The position numbers were made by a program, and so were the translations under genes. Shown in pieces: positions 11,152 to 22,332 of a stretch of 64,000 bases of DNA. The first letter of the stretch is position 1; each line of letters opens with the position of its first letter. The notes beneath the pieces are model-generated. The model was given only the letters and a program-made list of their open reading frames with translations. It made no database searches and was not told where the DNA came from. The DNA is from Cocos nucifera (Eukaryota > Streptophyta > Magnoliopsida > Arecales > Arecaceae): positions 85,500 to 149,499 of the forward strand of contig QRFJ01003319.1 of NCBI GenBank assembly GCA_006176705.1, given 5' to 3'.

Positions 11152-11922
11152 CTACAAATCTAAGTCCCATCTTCTCAAGGTGGGCTTCGATCTTCTACTG
11201 GCCCAACGGCTTTGTAAGTGGGTCTGCCACATTATCTGTGGAGTTGACTCTCTTGACCTCGACGTAACCCTTCTCGAGGTAATCGCGGATGAGGTGGTAT
11301 CGCCGCTCAATGTGCTTGGATTTCTGGTGAGACCTCGGCTCCTTAGCAAGCAAGGGCTATGGCGCCATTGTTGTCGCAGTATAGAGGAATGGCATCTGAT
11401 GGCATTACTCCGATTTCTGCAGCAAACTTCTTGTACCAGAATGCTTCCTTCGCAGCCTCTGATGCAGCGATATATTCTGCTTCCATGGTGGAATCTGCTA
11501 TCACAGTTTGCTTGGAACTCTTCCAGCTGACAGCTCCACCATTGCACACAAAACAGACTCCCAGATGTCGACTTTCGATCATCTATATCGGACATGAAAT
11601 CCGAGTCTGTGTATCCCTGGACTTGGAGTTCTCCGTTACCAAAGACCAACATCATATCCTTAGTTCTTCTCAAGTACTTAAGGATACATTTCACAGAAGT
11701 CCAGTGTTCTTCACCTGGATTTGACTGATATCTGCTTGTGACACTCACAGCATGGGCTATATCAGGTCGTGTACATAGCATGGCATACATGAGGCTCCCT
11801 ATTGCAGAAGCATAAGGGATCTTGCTCATGCGTTCTATTTCCTCAGGTGTGCTGGGGCACATCTTCTTGGAAAGATGAATACCATGTCTGAAGGGTATTA
11901 ATCCCCTCTTAGAGTTTTCCAT
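11152..11922 (-). pseudogene. D copy 2: RT tail and RNase H
   Basis: Second copy of the 5705-6484 region. It carries the same SLMYAMLCTRPDIAHA, YTDSDF and RKSTSGS motifs, then shifts frame at 11551 (one surplus A). STMEAEYIAASEA and CDNNGAIA are recovered in another frame at 11582-11343. A four-base duplication (AGCAAGCAAGG) near 11348 shifts it again. The lesions are mostly homopolymer or short-repeat length changes, so sequencing error is a live alternative to real decay. Confidence 0.9.
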
Positions 11923-11923
11923 A

Positions 11924-12737
11924 CTAAACCTCTTTAGTACTTTCCTCTATGTACATCTTCTGTGAAAGTCCTAGCATCCTATTCGGTCTATCCCTATAGA
12001 CCTTAATTCCTAGAATAAAGGATGCTTCACCTAGGTCTTTCATGGAGAATTCCTTGGACAACCACATCTTGACTGATGTCAACATGGGAATATCATTCCC
12101 AATAAGGAGGATGTCATCCACGTACAATACGAGGAAGACAACAGCGCTCCCACTGACCCTTTTTGAAAACACATGGTTCCTCTTCATTTTTGATGAAACC
12201 AAACTTTTTGATCACATCATTGAAACGAGTGTTCCAGCTCCGAGATGCTTGCTTAAGTCCATATATGGACCTTTGCAGCTTGCAAACCTTGTGATCAGTA
12301 TCACTGGATGTGAAACCTAGCGGCTGTTCCATATAGATATCTTCCTCAAGATATCCATTTAAGGAATGCCGTTTTCACGTCCATTTGCCATATTTCATAA
12401 TCGAAATAGGCTGCAACAGGCAAGCAATGTGCGGATGGATTTTAGCATAGCTACTGGGGAAAAGGTATCCTGATAGTCAATGCCTTCGCATTTGACTATA
12501 ACCTTTTGCCACTAGTCTAGCCTTGAATGTCTCCACATTCCCATCTGCACCAATCTTTCTCTTGAAGATCCATTTACACCCAATAGGTACTATACCTTCT
12601 GGTGGATCTACCAAGGTCCAGACTTGGTTTGAGTGCATCGAGTCAATTTCTGACTGCATTGCCTCTAAGCCATTTCTCGGAGTCGATATCTGATATCGCC
12701 TCGTTGTAGGTTTTGGGATCATCACCATGAGCACCAT
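11924..12737 (-). pseudogene. D copy 2: reverse transcriptase
   Basis: Holds the same RT blocks as copy 1: WTLVDPPEGIVPIGCKW and FKARLVAKGYSQ at 12737-12477, SIYGLKQASRSWN at 12332-12114, and YVDD at 12113-12124. Frame breaks specific to this copy lie near 12162, 12362, 12490 and 12667. The two RT breaks of copy 1 are also present, at 11933-11953 and 12412-12425. Confidence 0.9.
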
Positions 12738-13034
12738 TACCTATGAGGAACATTTTCCTCTACATCCTCTCTGAAATAATACCTAAGTATCTTTCAGGGG
12801 ACGGAAAACTCTTTCCGATCTACGAGGTGGAGGAGGTAGTGTTCTTATTGGCTCAACCTGATTTGGTTCCACTTGGTCCTTAGCTCGTTCTGCTTGTGAG
12901 ACTTTCTCATCAAGCTTGAATCTGCTTTTCCAATGCCGCTATCTTGAATAAACTATTTTTCAAGAAAGATGGCATGTCGACTCACAATCACATTGTGGTC
13001 TTCTGGAATGTAGAAATAGTATCCTAATGACTCT

Positions 13035-13677
13035 TTAGGATATCCTATGAATCGAGCTCTGAAAGGACCTAAACTCTAACTTGTCCGCTTGTTGTCTTTT
13101 GACATGAGCCGGACAACCCCAAATTCTGAGATGACTCAGACTTGGTTTCTTACCGTGCCATATCTCATACGGTGTGGTAGGAACGGTTTTAGAGGGAACC
13201 CTATTCAGTAGATAGATTGAAGTTAACAATGAATGTCCCCAAAGAAAATCAGGGAGGTCTGTGAAGCTCATCATGGATCGAACCATATCCAATAGAGTCC
13301 GATTTCTCCATTCTGAAACCCCGTTGAGTTGAGGTGTTCCTGGTGGAGTCCATTGAGAGACTATGCCATTTTCCTTGAAGATAGTCTAGGAATTCCCGGC
13401 TAAGGTATTCACCTCCTCGATCTGATCGAAGAACCTTAATGGGTTTTCCAGTTTGTTTTTCTACTTCATGTCTGAATTCTTTGAACTTTTCAAAAGCTTC
13501 AGACTTGTGTCTCATAAGATACACATACCCATACCTAGACAGATCATCGGTAAAGGTAATGAAGTAGACAAAATTGCCTCTAGCCGGCACATCAAATGGG
13601 CCGCACACATCAGTATGTACTAGGGCAAGGAGATCTGTGGCCCTCTCCCCATGTCCAACAAAAGGGAGTTTAGTCAT
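13035..13677 (-). pseudogene. D copy 2: integrase
   Basis: Integrase in two frames. 13677-13249 holds VHTDVCGPF, ITFTDDLSRYGYVY and RSDRGGEYLS, reading correctly into REFLDYL where copy 1 is shifted. 13292-13035 holds DMVRSMM, YLLNRVPSKT and HLRIWGCPAHV. One surplus base near 13378 breaks the join. The shared in-frame stop lies downstream at 12953-12955. Confidence 0.9.
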
Positions 13678-13696
13678 TTTGCCTTGAAGACAAGAT

Positions 13697-14265
13697 TCAC
13701 AAGTTGGATATGACTCGGAAAGTCAATGGACTCAATAGCCCATTTTTCTCCAATTTGTTGATCCTATCTTCTGCTATATGACCTAATCTCAGGTGCCATA
13801 GATATCTGTCGTTTGGACTATCCCTAGGTCGTTTGGCATTCACGTTTTGCTCGATAGTTAGAAACAGGTACATCAATATGTAGCTGATAAAGACCATTAA
13901 TAAGGAAACCATTTGCAATTTTATTTCTTTCATAAAGAATGTTACAATGGTCCTTAAAGAAGGTGAATCACATAACCTTCTTGTGCTAAGCATGAAACAG
14001 AAATCAAATTCCTGCTAGCTGCAGGCACATAATAACAGTCTTTCAAAACTAAGTCTAAACCAGATGGTAATCGAAGAGGGTATGTTCCCACGGCTACTGC
14101 AGCAACTCTTGCTCCATTACCGATGCGTAGGATCATGTCTCCATCCCTCAGCCTCCTGCTATCCTCAAGACCCTGCATAGAAGTGCACAGATGAGCACTA
14201 GAACCAGAGTCAAGCACCCAACTGGATGCAGAAGAAACCGTAAGGTTAGACTCAATAACGAGCAT
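13697..14265 (-). pseudogene. D copy 2: protease and pre-integrase region
   Basis: 14265-13954 reads the aspartic protease (WVLDSGSSAHLC, then ILRIGNGARVA) and the LISVSCLAQEGY tail; 13993-13697 reads on in another frame to LWHLRLGHIAEDRINKL. Single-base surplus at 13967 and 13862 breaks the frame relative to copy 1. The protease would cut Gag-Pol into mature proteins. Confidence 0.9.
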
Positions 14266-14294
14266 ACCTCCAGAAGGACCTTCCTTCTTGTTCT

Positions 14295-15164
14295 TCAGGG
14301 TGGCCAGGTAAGTAGGGCAGTTCCGCTTCCAATGGCCGTCGCTGTTGCAATGGAAACACTTTCCTTTGCCATCGGCCTTTTCTTCTTCGGTTCTGCCTTC
14401 TTCTTCTTTGATCCTTCCACCTTTTGCTTTTTCACAGACTTCTTTTTCTTTCCATAAGACTTTCTTTTGGAAGAAGTCCGTTCCATAGCAAGAACTGAGC
14501 CTTTAGAACCTTTCATAGAAAGCTCAGCGGTAACCAGCATATTCATTAACTTCGGCCAAGGAATTTTGAAGTTTATGCATGTGGTAATTCATGATGAATT
14601 GCCCATATGCATCAGTCAAGGATTGCAGAATAATATCGTTCTGCAGATCCAAGTCCAACTTCACACCGAGCTTCTCAAGCTCTTCCATGTCCTTGATCAT
14701 TGTCAGACAGTGATCTTGGACTGACTGCCCATCACGCATCTTAGCCTTAAAAAGTCATTTCGTGACTTGATATTTGGCTGCGCGACTCTGTTCACCAAAC
14801 ATCTCCTGCAGGTGAGCCAACATTTGGCGAGCAGTCCCGATATCTTCATGTTGGCGCTGGAGCTCATCAGACATCGAGCCCAACATGTAATATCTGGCCT
14901 TATTATCTTCGTCAATCCATTTTTTCCAGAGACGCTCTCTGTTCAGTGGATGGACGGGCTGGTAAGGTGGGAGGGTCCTGGTCCAAAACATGGGTTAACT
15001 TCTCGAAAACCCAAAATAATTTTGTAGTTCCTGAGCCAATCTTTATAATTGGGTCCAGTCAGTCTATGTGTGTGTCCAGGATACGTGCCAATGGGTTGGA
15101 CGCAGACATTTTCCTGTAGAGAGTCAAAGATTCTAGTTAGATACTGTAATTTTGACTTGACCAA
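14295..15164 (-). pseudogene. D copy 2: gag
   Basis: The only place where gag of D is visible beyond the gap. In reading order: HRLTGPNYKDWLRNYKIIL near 15075-15020; WKKWIDEDNKARYYMLGSM and LQEMFGEQSRAAKYQ at 14950-14755; a second frame 14739-14524 with MIKDMEELEKLGVKLD and LQSLTDAYGQF; then a Lys-rich stretch and the start of the zinc-knuckle region at 14546-14295. At least three frame changes occur. The start codon is uncertain: no clean ATG precedes the LTGPNY block at the usual short distance. Confidence 0.85.
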
Positions 15165-16977
15165 TTTGTTTAGGGATTTTATTTTTAAACAAATTAGCTC
15201 CCACTATTTTCTCGGATCCCTACACTCCCTCTGTAGAGATGCGAAAAATCTCCACGATTAATGATTTCTAGTGGGTGGTGCGGTCTCACCAACTGACTCA
15301 TCACCTCACCTAACAGTTATTGGTGATGGGTTAGCCAATGAGTGAACAACTCTGTTCAATGATTCTCTAATCATGGTGCACCCAAACTTGGTCTCTAATT
15401 CATGAATCTCACCGTATCCGAAATATTGATCCACTCCTTAGTTAAGTCAGACCCACCATTTGCATAGACTGGGTTCCTAATTGAGTCTCTCACCGTATCC
15501 GAAAATATTGAGCCCAACTCATCCTCCAGCCCATAGCATCCAATGCCTAATAGACATGGTTGCATCTTCCCGGTGCAACTGAGCCACTGTATCCAGCCGA
15601 GAACAATCAACCCCGGGAAGGGCCCGCACATCTACAATGGTGGAAGACCTCAGACTTAATCTTTTCTTAGGGAGAATTGATTCAGGTCTCATTAAACTAG
15701 ACTTGGCTTAGTCATAACAATTATGACTAACCTAGTGGCATGGGTTAGCTCGGATTATTGACCACCTCAGATCAGAACTGTGTCAACAGATATGGCCAGG
15801 TAAGTGAGACCGGTGGAAGGAATATGCCATTAACTCGTACAAGAACGCATTCAGGTCGAGTAGCTTCCAATTAAAAACCAGTCGGTCGTATGTGCCAAAC
15901 TTACCTTAGACACCAAATTGTTGAGTCAGAACCAATTGGGTTAGCCTACAATCCAGACTCTAACCTCTGAGCCTAATTAGGTCTTGCTTGATCGTGACTC
16001 GATCTTGACCCAGACTTAATCCTATTAGGCTGGTCAATTTAAGCATTGTTGATCCCATCTAACCAACTCTTGATTCGGTTTGATCAACCGCTTAGACCTA
16101 ATTGAGCTACCCAAGCCCGAACCCAGTATTATGAATATGTCTTAGATCTGAAAATTCTCAATTTTAGACCTAATTAATATTCCATAAACTTAATTCTTAA
16201 TTAAGTAGGGTTCATAAACAAAATATGCACAATAAATCCTAGGGTTTCAGGATCTAGGGTTTTGCAGAAAGTAAGTTTTGGGTTTCTGATTAAGGACGAA
16301 CACGCAGCACCCCTACACATCATAAGAACACCCCATCGAATGGGAAGAGAGGGCCTTTAAACCCTTCTTCGTTCTTATGACCGGACGGCCAAGAGGAACG
16401 CCTTAATCAGGAACATGTCAATACTACAAAACAGTATCAGATCTATATCATATATCTCATATACAAATTAGATCTAATCATGGCATATTTTGCATACATC
16501 TCATGTATCAAAAATCATGCATATTTTCAGATCTAAATTATCTCATAATAATCTAAAAAAATTAGATTTAAATTGATCTAATCAAAATAAATTCTAATCT
16601 AGACAATTATGTAGAACTATTCTACAACTAGTCTAGACATGCATCAATCATATCTCATATGATATTTAAAAAATTAAATAATTTTTATTTGCTATTTTTC
16701 AGATGTTATTATAACACTTATATAATATCAGAAAAATAGTAAATAAAAGATCTAAAATATGATTTAATCAGATTAAATCAAAAAACATGCAAGAACTATT
16801 CTATAGAACTATTCTATTCTAGAACTAGTCATGCATATCTTCTAATCTTAGATCCAAATCATTTAATTTTAATTTTTTCTGATTTCAGATCTGATCACAT
16901 CTCATGTGACATCTAAAATCACTTATTTTCTAATTAAAATAAATTTAAAATCAGATCTAAACAATTTTAGAACCATG
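15165..16977 (-). other. Element D untranslated leader between LTR and gag
   Basis: About 1.8 kb without a convincing ORF. It holds a direct repeat, TCTCACCGTATCCGAAA at 15407 and again at 15488 (with one more A), about 81 bases apart. A block at 15855-15915 is also found in the leaders of F, H and J. In element orientation that block contains AAGGTAAGT (15907 to 15899), a perfect plant 5' splice-site consensus. Long leaders are usual for copia elements with long LTRs. Confidence 0.7.
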
Positions 16978-16989
16978 GCTCTGATACCA
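16978..16989 (-). other. Element D primer binding site
   Basis: GCTCTGATACCA on the plus strand is an exact reverse of TGGTATCAGAGC, complementary to initiator Met-tRNA. Two bases separate it from the LTR at 16992. Confidence 0.95.
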
Positions 16990-16991
16990 GT

Positions 16992-19278
16992 TGAAGGGAA
17001 ATCCTGATTTCCCGGTCCAGGTTCGTTCAGATCTGATCAGATCAAGAGATATATTTCAAAAATTTTTCTCTTGATCTCAATCAGATCTTGATATGTTTTA
17101 GATCTGATTCTTATTATTTTAATAAAATAAAATTAAAAGATAAATTAAATCAAATTTAATTTACCTGATCTGGGTAATCCTATTACCCTGTTGATGATCC
17201 TGTTTGCAGCGGAAGGTTCTGGATCTAGCCACGCAAGCGCCTGGCCTCTACCGGTATCCACTCGGGTTGGATCTGGAGATCCTCTTCTTCTCTATCACAC
17301 CTCCAAAAATCAGATCTGGATCTGATCTGGAGGATCTTCAAAACTCTTTTGAAGATCTGCAGTCGTCCTTTTGCAGCAGCGCAGCCTTCTTGCTTTTGAT
17401 CGCCTTTCCTTGATCTGAATCGCACCAACCAAAGTCCAAAACTCTTTTGGACGTGGAGAGCAAGGGGAGAAGAGACTATGGCATGGAGAAGGAGGGGAGA
17501 GGCAGCCTTGGGGCGTGGGGTTTCTCAATTGAATTGCATTTTGAATTGAGTTGGGCGCAGGGTCTTATTTATAGACTAAGCTTGTGATCCAACTCCTCTT
17601 CCTTCCCAACCAATCACAACCCTTTGTGAAATCAGATCTAAATCTGATTGGTGGGAATAGAGACCCCTGGATTCCTCCTTAGAGGGTGCCTAAGACCAGT
17701 CAAAGTTGGTTCTTAGAAGAACTCTAATTGGAATCCAAAAAGGAGATGGAGTCCTTGTCCAACAAGGACTCCTAGGCGCCTCCAACTTGGGCACACGCCA
17801 CCGGGTTGGCGTGCGCCCTTCTCCTTGCCAGGTTCTGGCAGGGGGACAGGCCCCCACCAGCTCTCCAATAGGTGCATGACATGTGGTCAAAAGTCAAAGT
17901 GTCAATGGTCAACGTTTGACCAGTCAAAGGTAGACTTTTGACCAAAGTCAAAGAACAAGAAATGGCAGGTGACCAAAAATGGCAGGTAATGTCTTACAAA
18001 TAAGACAACCTTTTTCTGACTTGGACAACCTCCAGTCAGACCATATGAAGGCCTCTGATTGAGCACAAACTCCTTTGGCTCAGTCAGGACAACTTATTTA
18101 TGATAGTAAAAGAAGAACGTTAGGTTCAATCGAGTGCTAGCACGATTTCCTTGAACCTAATTGAATCTCATTCAGATCAATTGAACTAGATCAGTTCAAT
18201 TGATGATCACCAGATTCAAACCCTTGTTTGTGTGACCCAGTTAGGTTCAGTTCTGTATGGTAATGGGATATGTCATGATCTCTATCATCGACATCATCGA
18301 AACTCCTTTCGATGGATCAGAACTCTTCTGATTCGAACAGCTAGAATGATCGATCATCTAAATCATTCTAATTGCTCCCAAAATCCACCAGTGACACCTA
18401 GCAGTATATGGTGGCAACCCATCAGAGCTGAATGCGAACCTCTTGGTGCAGCTACCTGTGTGATTAAGTTCTTCTATCTTGAGCCCCGATCAGATTAGGG
18501 TTAAGGTGAACTCGTCAAACCCTAGTCTCTGTCATATGATGTAATCATTCGATTCGAGTCCAATGTGAAAATCTAAATAGAAACTCTTTCTATTATTTCA
18601 CTCTACCATGGCCATGGATTTCTGGACTTGATTCTCATGATCATCATAGGGCTACTCCTCTACCACCGAGGTAGATAGATTCCATCTTGATGCAATCAAT
18701 CCAGTTCCTACAATGAACATGTCATAGCCAACATACACCTCAGGGTTCCATATGGCTAGGAGACCGAGTAATGGTGTAGTCAAACTATAACACCCTCAAG
18801 GTGAACTGCCGATGCATCTCAGGTCAAAGAACCAGACACACTACTGCAGCATCGAGTCAGTCATTGACGAGAAGGTAGACTTCCTAATGACTACTCGAGG
18901 TGGTCACGCTCAGTGCCCTCGTTCTCTAACGAGTACCTGTACTCTCGCTCCGGTGTCTCCACACCGTAGACTCAAGACTCATCTACTAAAGAGAAGCGAT
19001 TGTACACCAACCTTCCGGATCAATCACCATCCTCATGATGATCCTATGGTCAGGAGCAATTTATGAGTTAATAATGATTATTCATGTCTTAAATTTTCAA
19101 CTCTTGAAAATATGAATTATCATTACCATTAACTCAAAGGATGTATCACAGACACTAAATACACATATGTGATAGAAAATAACCCATTTATTAATTTTAG
19201 TCAAAATTACAATTTTGCCCCTAGAAGTGTATTACAAGTGTCAGCCAATTCTAGCTTCTAGGGCACATATATCTAACA
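16992..19278 (-). repeat. Element D right (5') LTR
   Basis: A 2287-bp LTR nearly identical to 3408-5690. It carries the TATA box at 17566-17573 and the W-box cluster at 17885-17953 and ends TCTAACA at 19278. Transcription of D would start here and run leftwards. ORFs at 17204-17413, 18232-18498 and 18812-19066 are LTR shadows. Confidence 0.93.
17885..17953 (-). promoter_or_regulatory. W-box cluster in U3 of D right LTR
   Basis: Same arrangement of eight TTGAC/GTCAA cores as at 4302-4370, in the LTR that would drive the element. The TATA box TATAAATA lies downstream in element orientation at 17573-17566. Confidence 0.5.
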
Positions 19279-19283
19279 GTACA
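19279..19283. repeat. Target-site duplication GTACA, right copy, of element D
   Basis: Matches 3403-3407 and directly follows the LTR end. It marks the point where A's LTR resumes. Confidence 0.9.
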
Positions 19284-19786
19284 CCCATGTCTTACATGCA
19301 CACACCTATTGGACTAATCCTAGTCCAATCCATAGGTTAGTCCCTTAGGATCTCATAAACCAAGGTCCTAAGTTCCTAAGATTAAACCCAATCCCAAGCC
19401 AGAATAGAAACTATGTTCTATTTTGTTCACCACTCAAGCCGGCTCGGTTAGCAGTCGGGCCGGCTCAATGGTGATGTCTCCTGCGAGAGCCCGATCACCA
19501 CTCTTTGTTCTGCTGCTCGAGCAAACTCTCTTAGGATTCGAGTTAGCTTGACGGACAAGACTGTCTTCTATTCTGCAGCTCGAGCTGACTCTCTCAAAAA
19601 TCAAGCCAGCTCTTCCAATGTGCCAGCCTGATATACCTTCTAACCTTCTGCTCGAGCTGGCTCTAATAGGAACCGAGCTAGCTCGTCTAAAACATCAGCT
19701 GAAGCACTTTGATGGTTAGTTCCAATCTCTCCTTGCTCTCTCTCCACCTACTTTCAAGGATTGAGAGCACCATACCTGAACTCACA
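19284..19786 (-). repeat. Element A 5' LTR, second part
   Basis: Continues A's LTR after D and ends GAGCACCATACC...CTCACA at 19786, an ending shared with the LTRs of C (24540 and 27110). It holds several short palindromes of the type CTCGAGC and GAGCTAGCTC (19440-19690), also seen in C's LTRs. After 19786 the sequence is B's polyprotein, so A inserted into B. Confidence 0.8.
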
Positions 19787-21262
19787 TATGACATCGAATC
19801 TCTAAAGCCATATGGAACTGACTATCGCACATTTCTCTTGGGCTTGTGCAATGTGACACCGATGTCAGTTCTTGGTTTGGTTTTCTCCTGCTAGATCACC
19901 TGGCTTCTAACTTTTGTTTCAGTCCTCTCCACCTATGGAGACATCTTTTGGGAGAGCTCCACCTGAATCTCAAGTCTCCTAAGTTCACCTGGAAGTGACA
20001 AAATAGTATAAGAGGTTAGTTGTCCAGTGCTATTTTTTTGGACCTCATGCTGCTCCTATTGCACTTCCAAGCCATCTCACCTTTGGAGGATTGAGTTTTC
20101 ATCAAAGGCCACATCCTTACCGATGATGACCTTCTTCTCCAAGAGATCTCACAGTCGGTATCTCTTAACACCTTGTGGATATCCTAGGAACACCATCTTT
20201 GCTCTAGAATCCAACTTGCTGCGCTCACCAGCACCAATGTGCACAAATACCGTGCACCTTAATACTCTTAGATGGTTCAGATTTACCTTTCTTCTAGACC
20301 ACTTCTCCTCTTGAATCCCTCCATCTAACTTAGTGTGAGGTACTAGATAATAGGCTACATCCACTAAATCAATCTAGAACACCTTAGGAAGCCCTGCCTG
20401 CAGCCTCATGCACCTTAACTTCTGTATAAGGGTTCTATTCATTCTATCAGCCACCCCATTTTGTTGAGAAGTCCCCTTCACCAAGAAGTATCTTTTGATT
20501 CCACACTCCTCACAAAAAATTTAGAACTCCTTGCTAGAATACTCCCTGCCATTGTCTGACCGCAGACTCTTCACACTACTCCCCTATTCTTTCTCCACCT
20601 CTGCCTTCCAAACCTTGAATCTAGTGAAGACTTCTGATTTCTCCTTCATGAAGTAGATCCAAACCTTTCTTGAAAAATTATCTATAAGGGTTAACAATTA
20701 TCTTACTTTGTTTCTAGCTGAAACCAAAGCTAGTCCCCACATATTAGTGTGTACAAGTTCTAACTAGGCTGCACTGCAGGCTGTGCTGACTACAAACTGA
20801 ACTCCCCCTTTTTTTTTTCATCTGGCATGGCTCACATAGCTTTGAAACTCCTCCATCCAGATCAGGGATCAACCCCTTTTTGCTCAGCTCCTTCAGCCCT
20901 CTATCTCCCATGTGGCCTAAGCGGTAGTGCCATAGTCAATATGCCCCGTACTGATCCTGCACGGCAGCTGCTGCATCAGATTCCCCAGTCACCATAGATC
21001 TCTTCATCCTGTAGAGGTTATTCTCCAACCTCATCCTTCTCATCACTACCATGGCTCCATTTGATATGTTCAAAATACTACTTCTGGCAAAACTATTGAA
21101 GCTATAGCCGCTCTGCTTCAGGTAGCCCAGTGATACGAGATTCTTTTTCAGCTCTAGAACATATTTCATACTTATGAGAGTCCATACCATCCAGTCAAAC
21201 ATCCTCACCCTAATGGTCCCAATACCAGTGATCTTGCATAGGTGATCATCTCCATGTATCAC
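19787..21262 (-). pseudogene. Element B: Ty1-copia protease and integrase remnant
   Basis: Minus-strand reading shows protease-tail text at 21262-20936 (MKYVLELKKNLVSLGYL), a pre-integrase HHCC segment near 20940-20820 (GHMGDRGLKELSKKG, CEPCQM) and an integrase core with RSDNGREYSS near 20560. The third catalytic position reads QQNGVADRM near 20445-20470, where copia integrases have Glu. The copia integrase tail follows (LNHLRVLRCTVFVH, RAKMVFLGYPQGVKRYRL, VAFDENS). A linker toward RT ends at A's insertion point (YGFRDSMS near 19800). RT and RNase H must lie left of A, outside the window. Confidence 0.85.
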
Positions 21263-21420
21263 GCTCCCCTCATAAATCTTGGTGTATGAAGAGAATCAAG
21301 ATTGGTTTGAGGTGTAGTGATACGAACAGGCTGAGTTTAGGATCCATATATCTATGCCTTGCCTATGACCATCTGATATTATCAAGAGATCATCCTCCAC
21401 CTTCCGATCAGCCACCATAC

Positions 21421-22186
21421 TCAACATTTTAGAACCTCCCTTATCTCCCTTTTTGCTCTTCCATAGCATACAATCAAGCTTGAAGTGCCCGATCTCTTTG
21501 CATTTGTAATACTTGGCCTCTTTCTTGCTTTTTCAAGATTTTGATCATCTCCTTGGCTTGCTTCTATCCCTTCCTCTTCTAGATCTCTCCCCCATGGCCA
21601 AGCTCTCCTAGGGAACACCTTTCTTGGTCATCTTCTTTCTTTGCTTGTTAGTATGTAGCACCGAGACAATGTTTTAATAATACAGTGTCTCTTTCCCGTA
21701 GAGCAACATTATAGCTAATAAATCATAAGAAGGGGGCAACAAGTATAGCAACAAAAATGACTTATCTTCCTCCTCTATATTAACCCCAATATTCAGTAAT
21801 TCATCGCTCATTTGATCAAAGATTTGGATGTGACCAACAACATCTCCACCTTCCATCATCCGAAGGTTGTACAGCCATTTCTTCAACATCAGTTTGTCGT
21901 GCATGTTCTTCACCATAAAGAAAATGTGCAACTTTGACCAAAGACCTTTGGGGGTTCTCTCTTGTAGCACTGAATAGAGGGCCGAGTCCACCAAATTTCC
22001 TCTAATCACTGAACACGTCCATTTCTCTAACGACATCTATTGTCGATCTATATTTTTCTTTGGCCTGTCCTCCAATGCTAGATCTAACTCATGCTGCACC
22101 AAAAGATCTTCAACCCAAACTTTTCATATGAAAAAATTTCCTTTCCTATCAAACTTCTCAAAATCTACCTTTATACTACTCTCCAT
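21421..22186 (-). pseudogene. Element B: Ty1-copia gag remnant
   Basis: Starts at an ATG at 22186 (MESSIKVDFEKFD) and keeps the central Gag domain at 22036-21674 (LHIFFMVKNMHDKLMLKKWL, LLYLLPPSYDLL). A zinc knuckle YYKCKEIGHFKLDC lies near 21520-21470, with its first Cys changed to Tyr. The downstream protease motif reads WILNSACSYH, with Asn in place of the catalytic Asp. Several stops break the frame. Confidence 0.83.
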
Positions 22187-22318
22187 GGCTAGATCCAAAC
22201 CAAAATGTAGTAAAAAATTTTAAGAAATATTGAGAAGTACTTTGACAGGACCTTGCTGAAATTTCAGCCTTTGTAGGTCTCTTGCTTTTGGTTTCTCCTT
22301 CCTTCGCCACATGACCAT

Positions 22319-22330
22319 GCTCTGATACCA
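22319..22330 (-). other. Element B primer binding site
   Basis: Exact GCTCTGATACCA, two bases from the LTR start TGAAGAAG at 22333. It sets B's orientation as minus. Confidence 0.92.
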
Positions 22331-22332
22331 AT

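Larger units (their letters stand above)
3408..19278 (-). mobile_element. Element D: young long-LTR Ty1-copia composite (LTR-int-gap-LTR-int-LTR)
   Basis: Three copies of one LTR (3408-5690, 10141-11123 partial, 16992-19278) bracket two copies of the same minus-strand internal region, and the whole is flanked by GTACA duplications. The gag wording (LTGPNYKDWLRN, LQEMFGEQSR) and the 2.3-kb LTR suggest the Angela-type group of Ty1-copia. The left internal copy is cut by a 1000-N gap in gag; the right internal copy runs to the primer binding site. The LTRs are nearly identical by eye, so insertion was recent. Whether the middle LTR is real or a scaffolding product cannot be settled here. Confidence 0.9.

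Noticed and set aside
19709..19894. 61-codon ORF
   Set aside because: Crosses the end of A's LTR into antisense of B's pol; chimeric by insertion.
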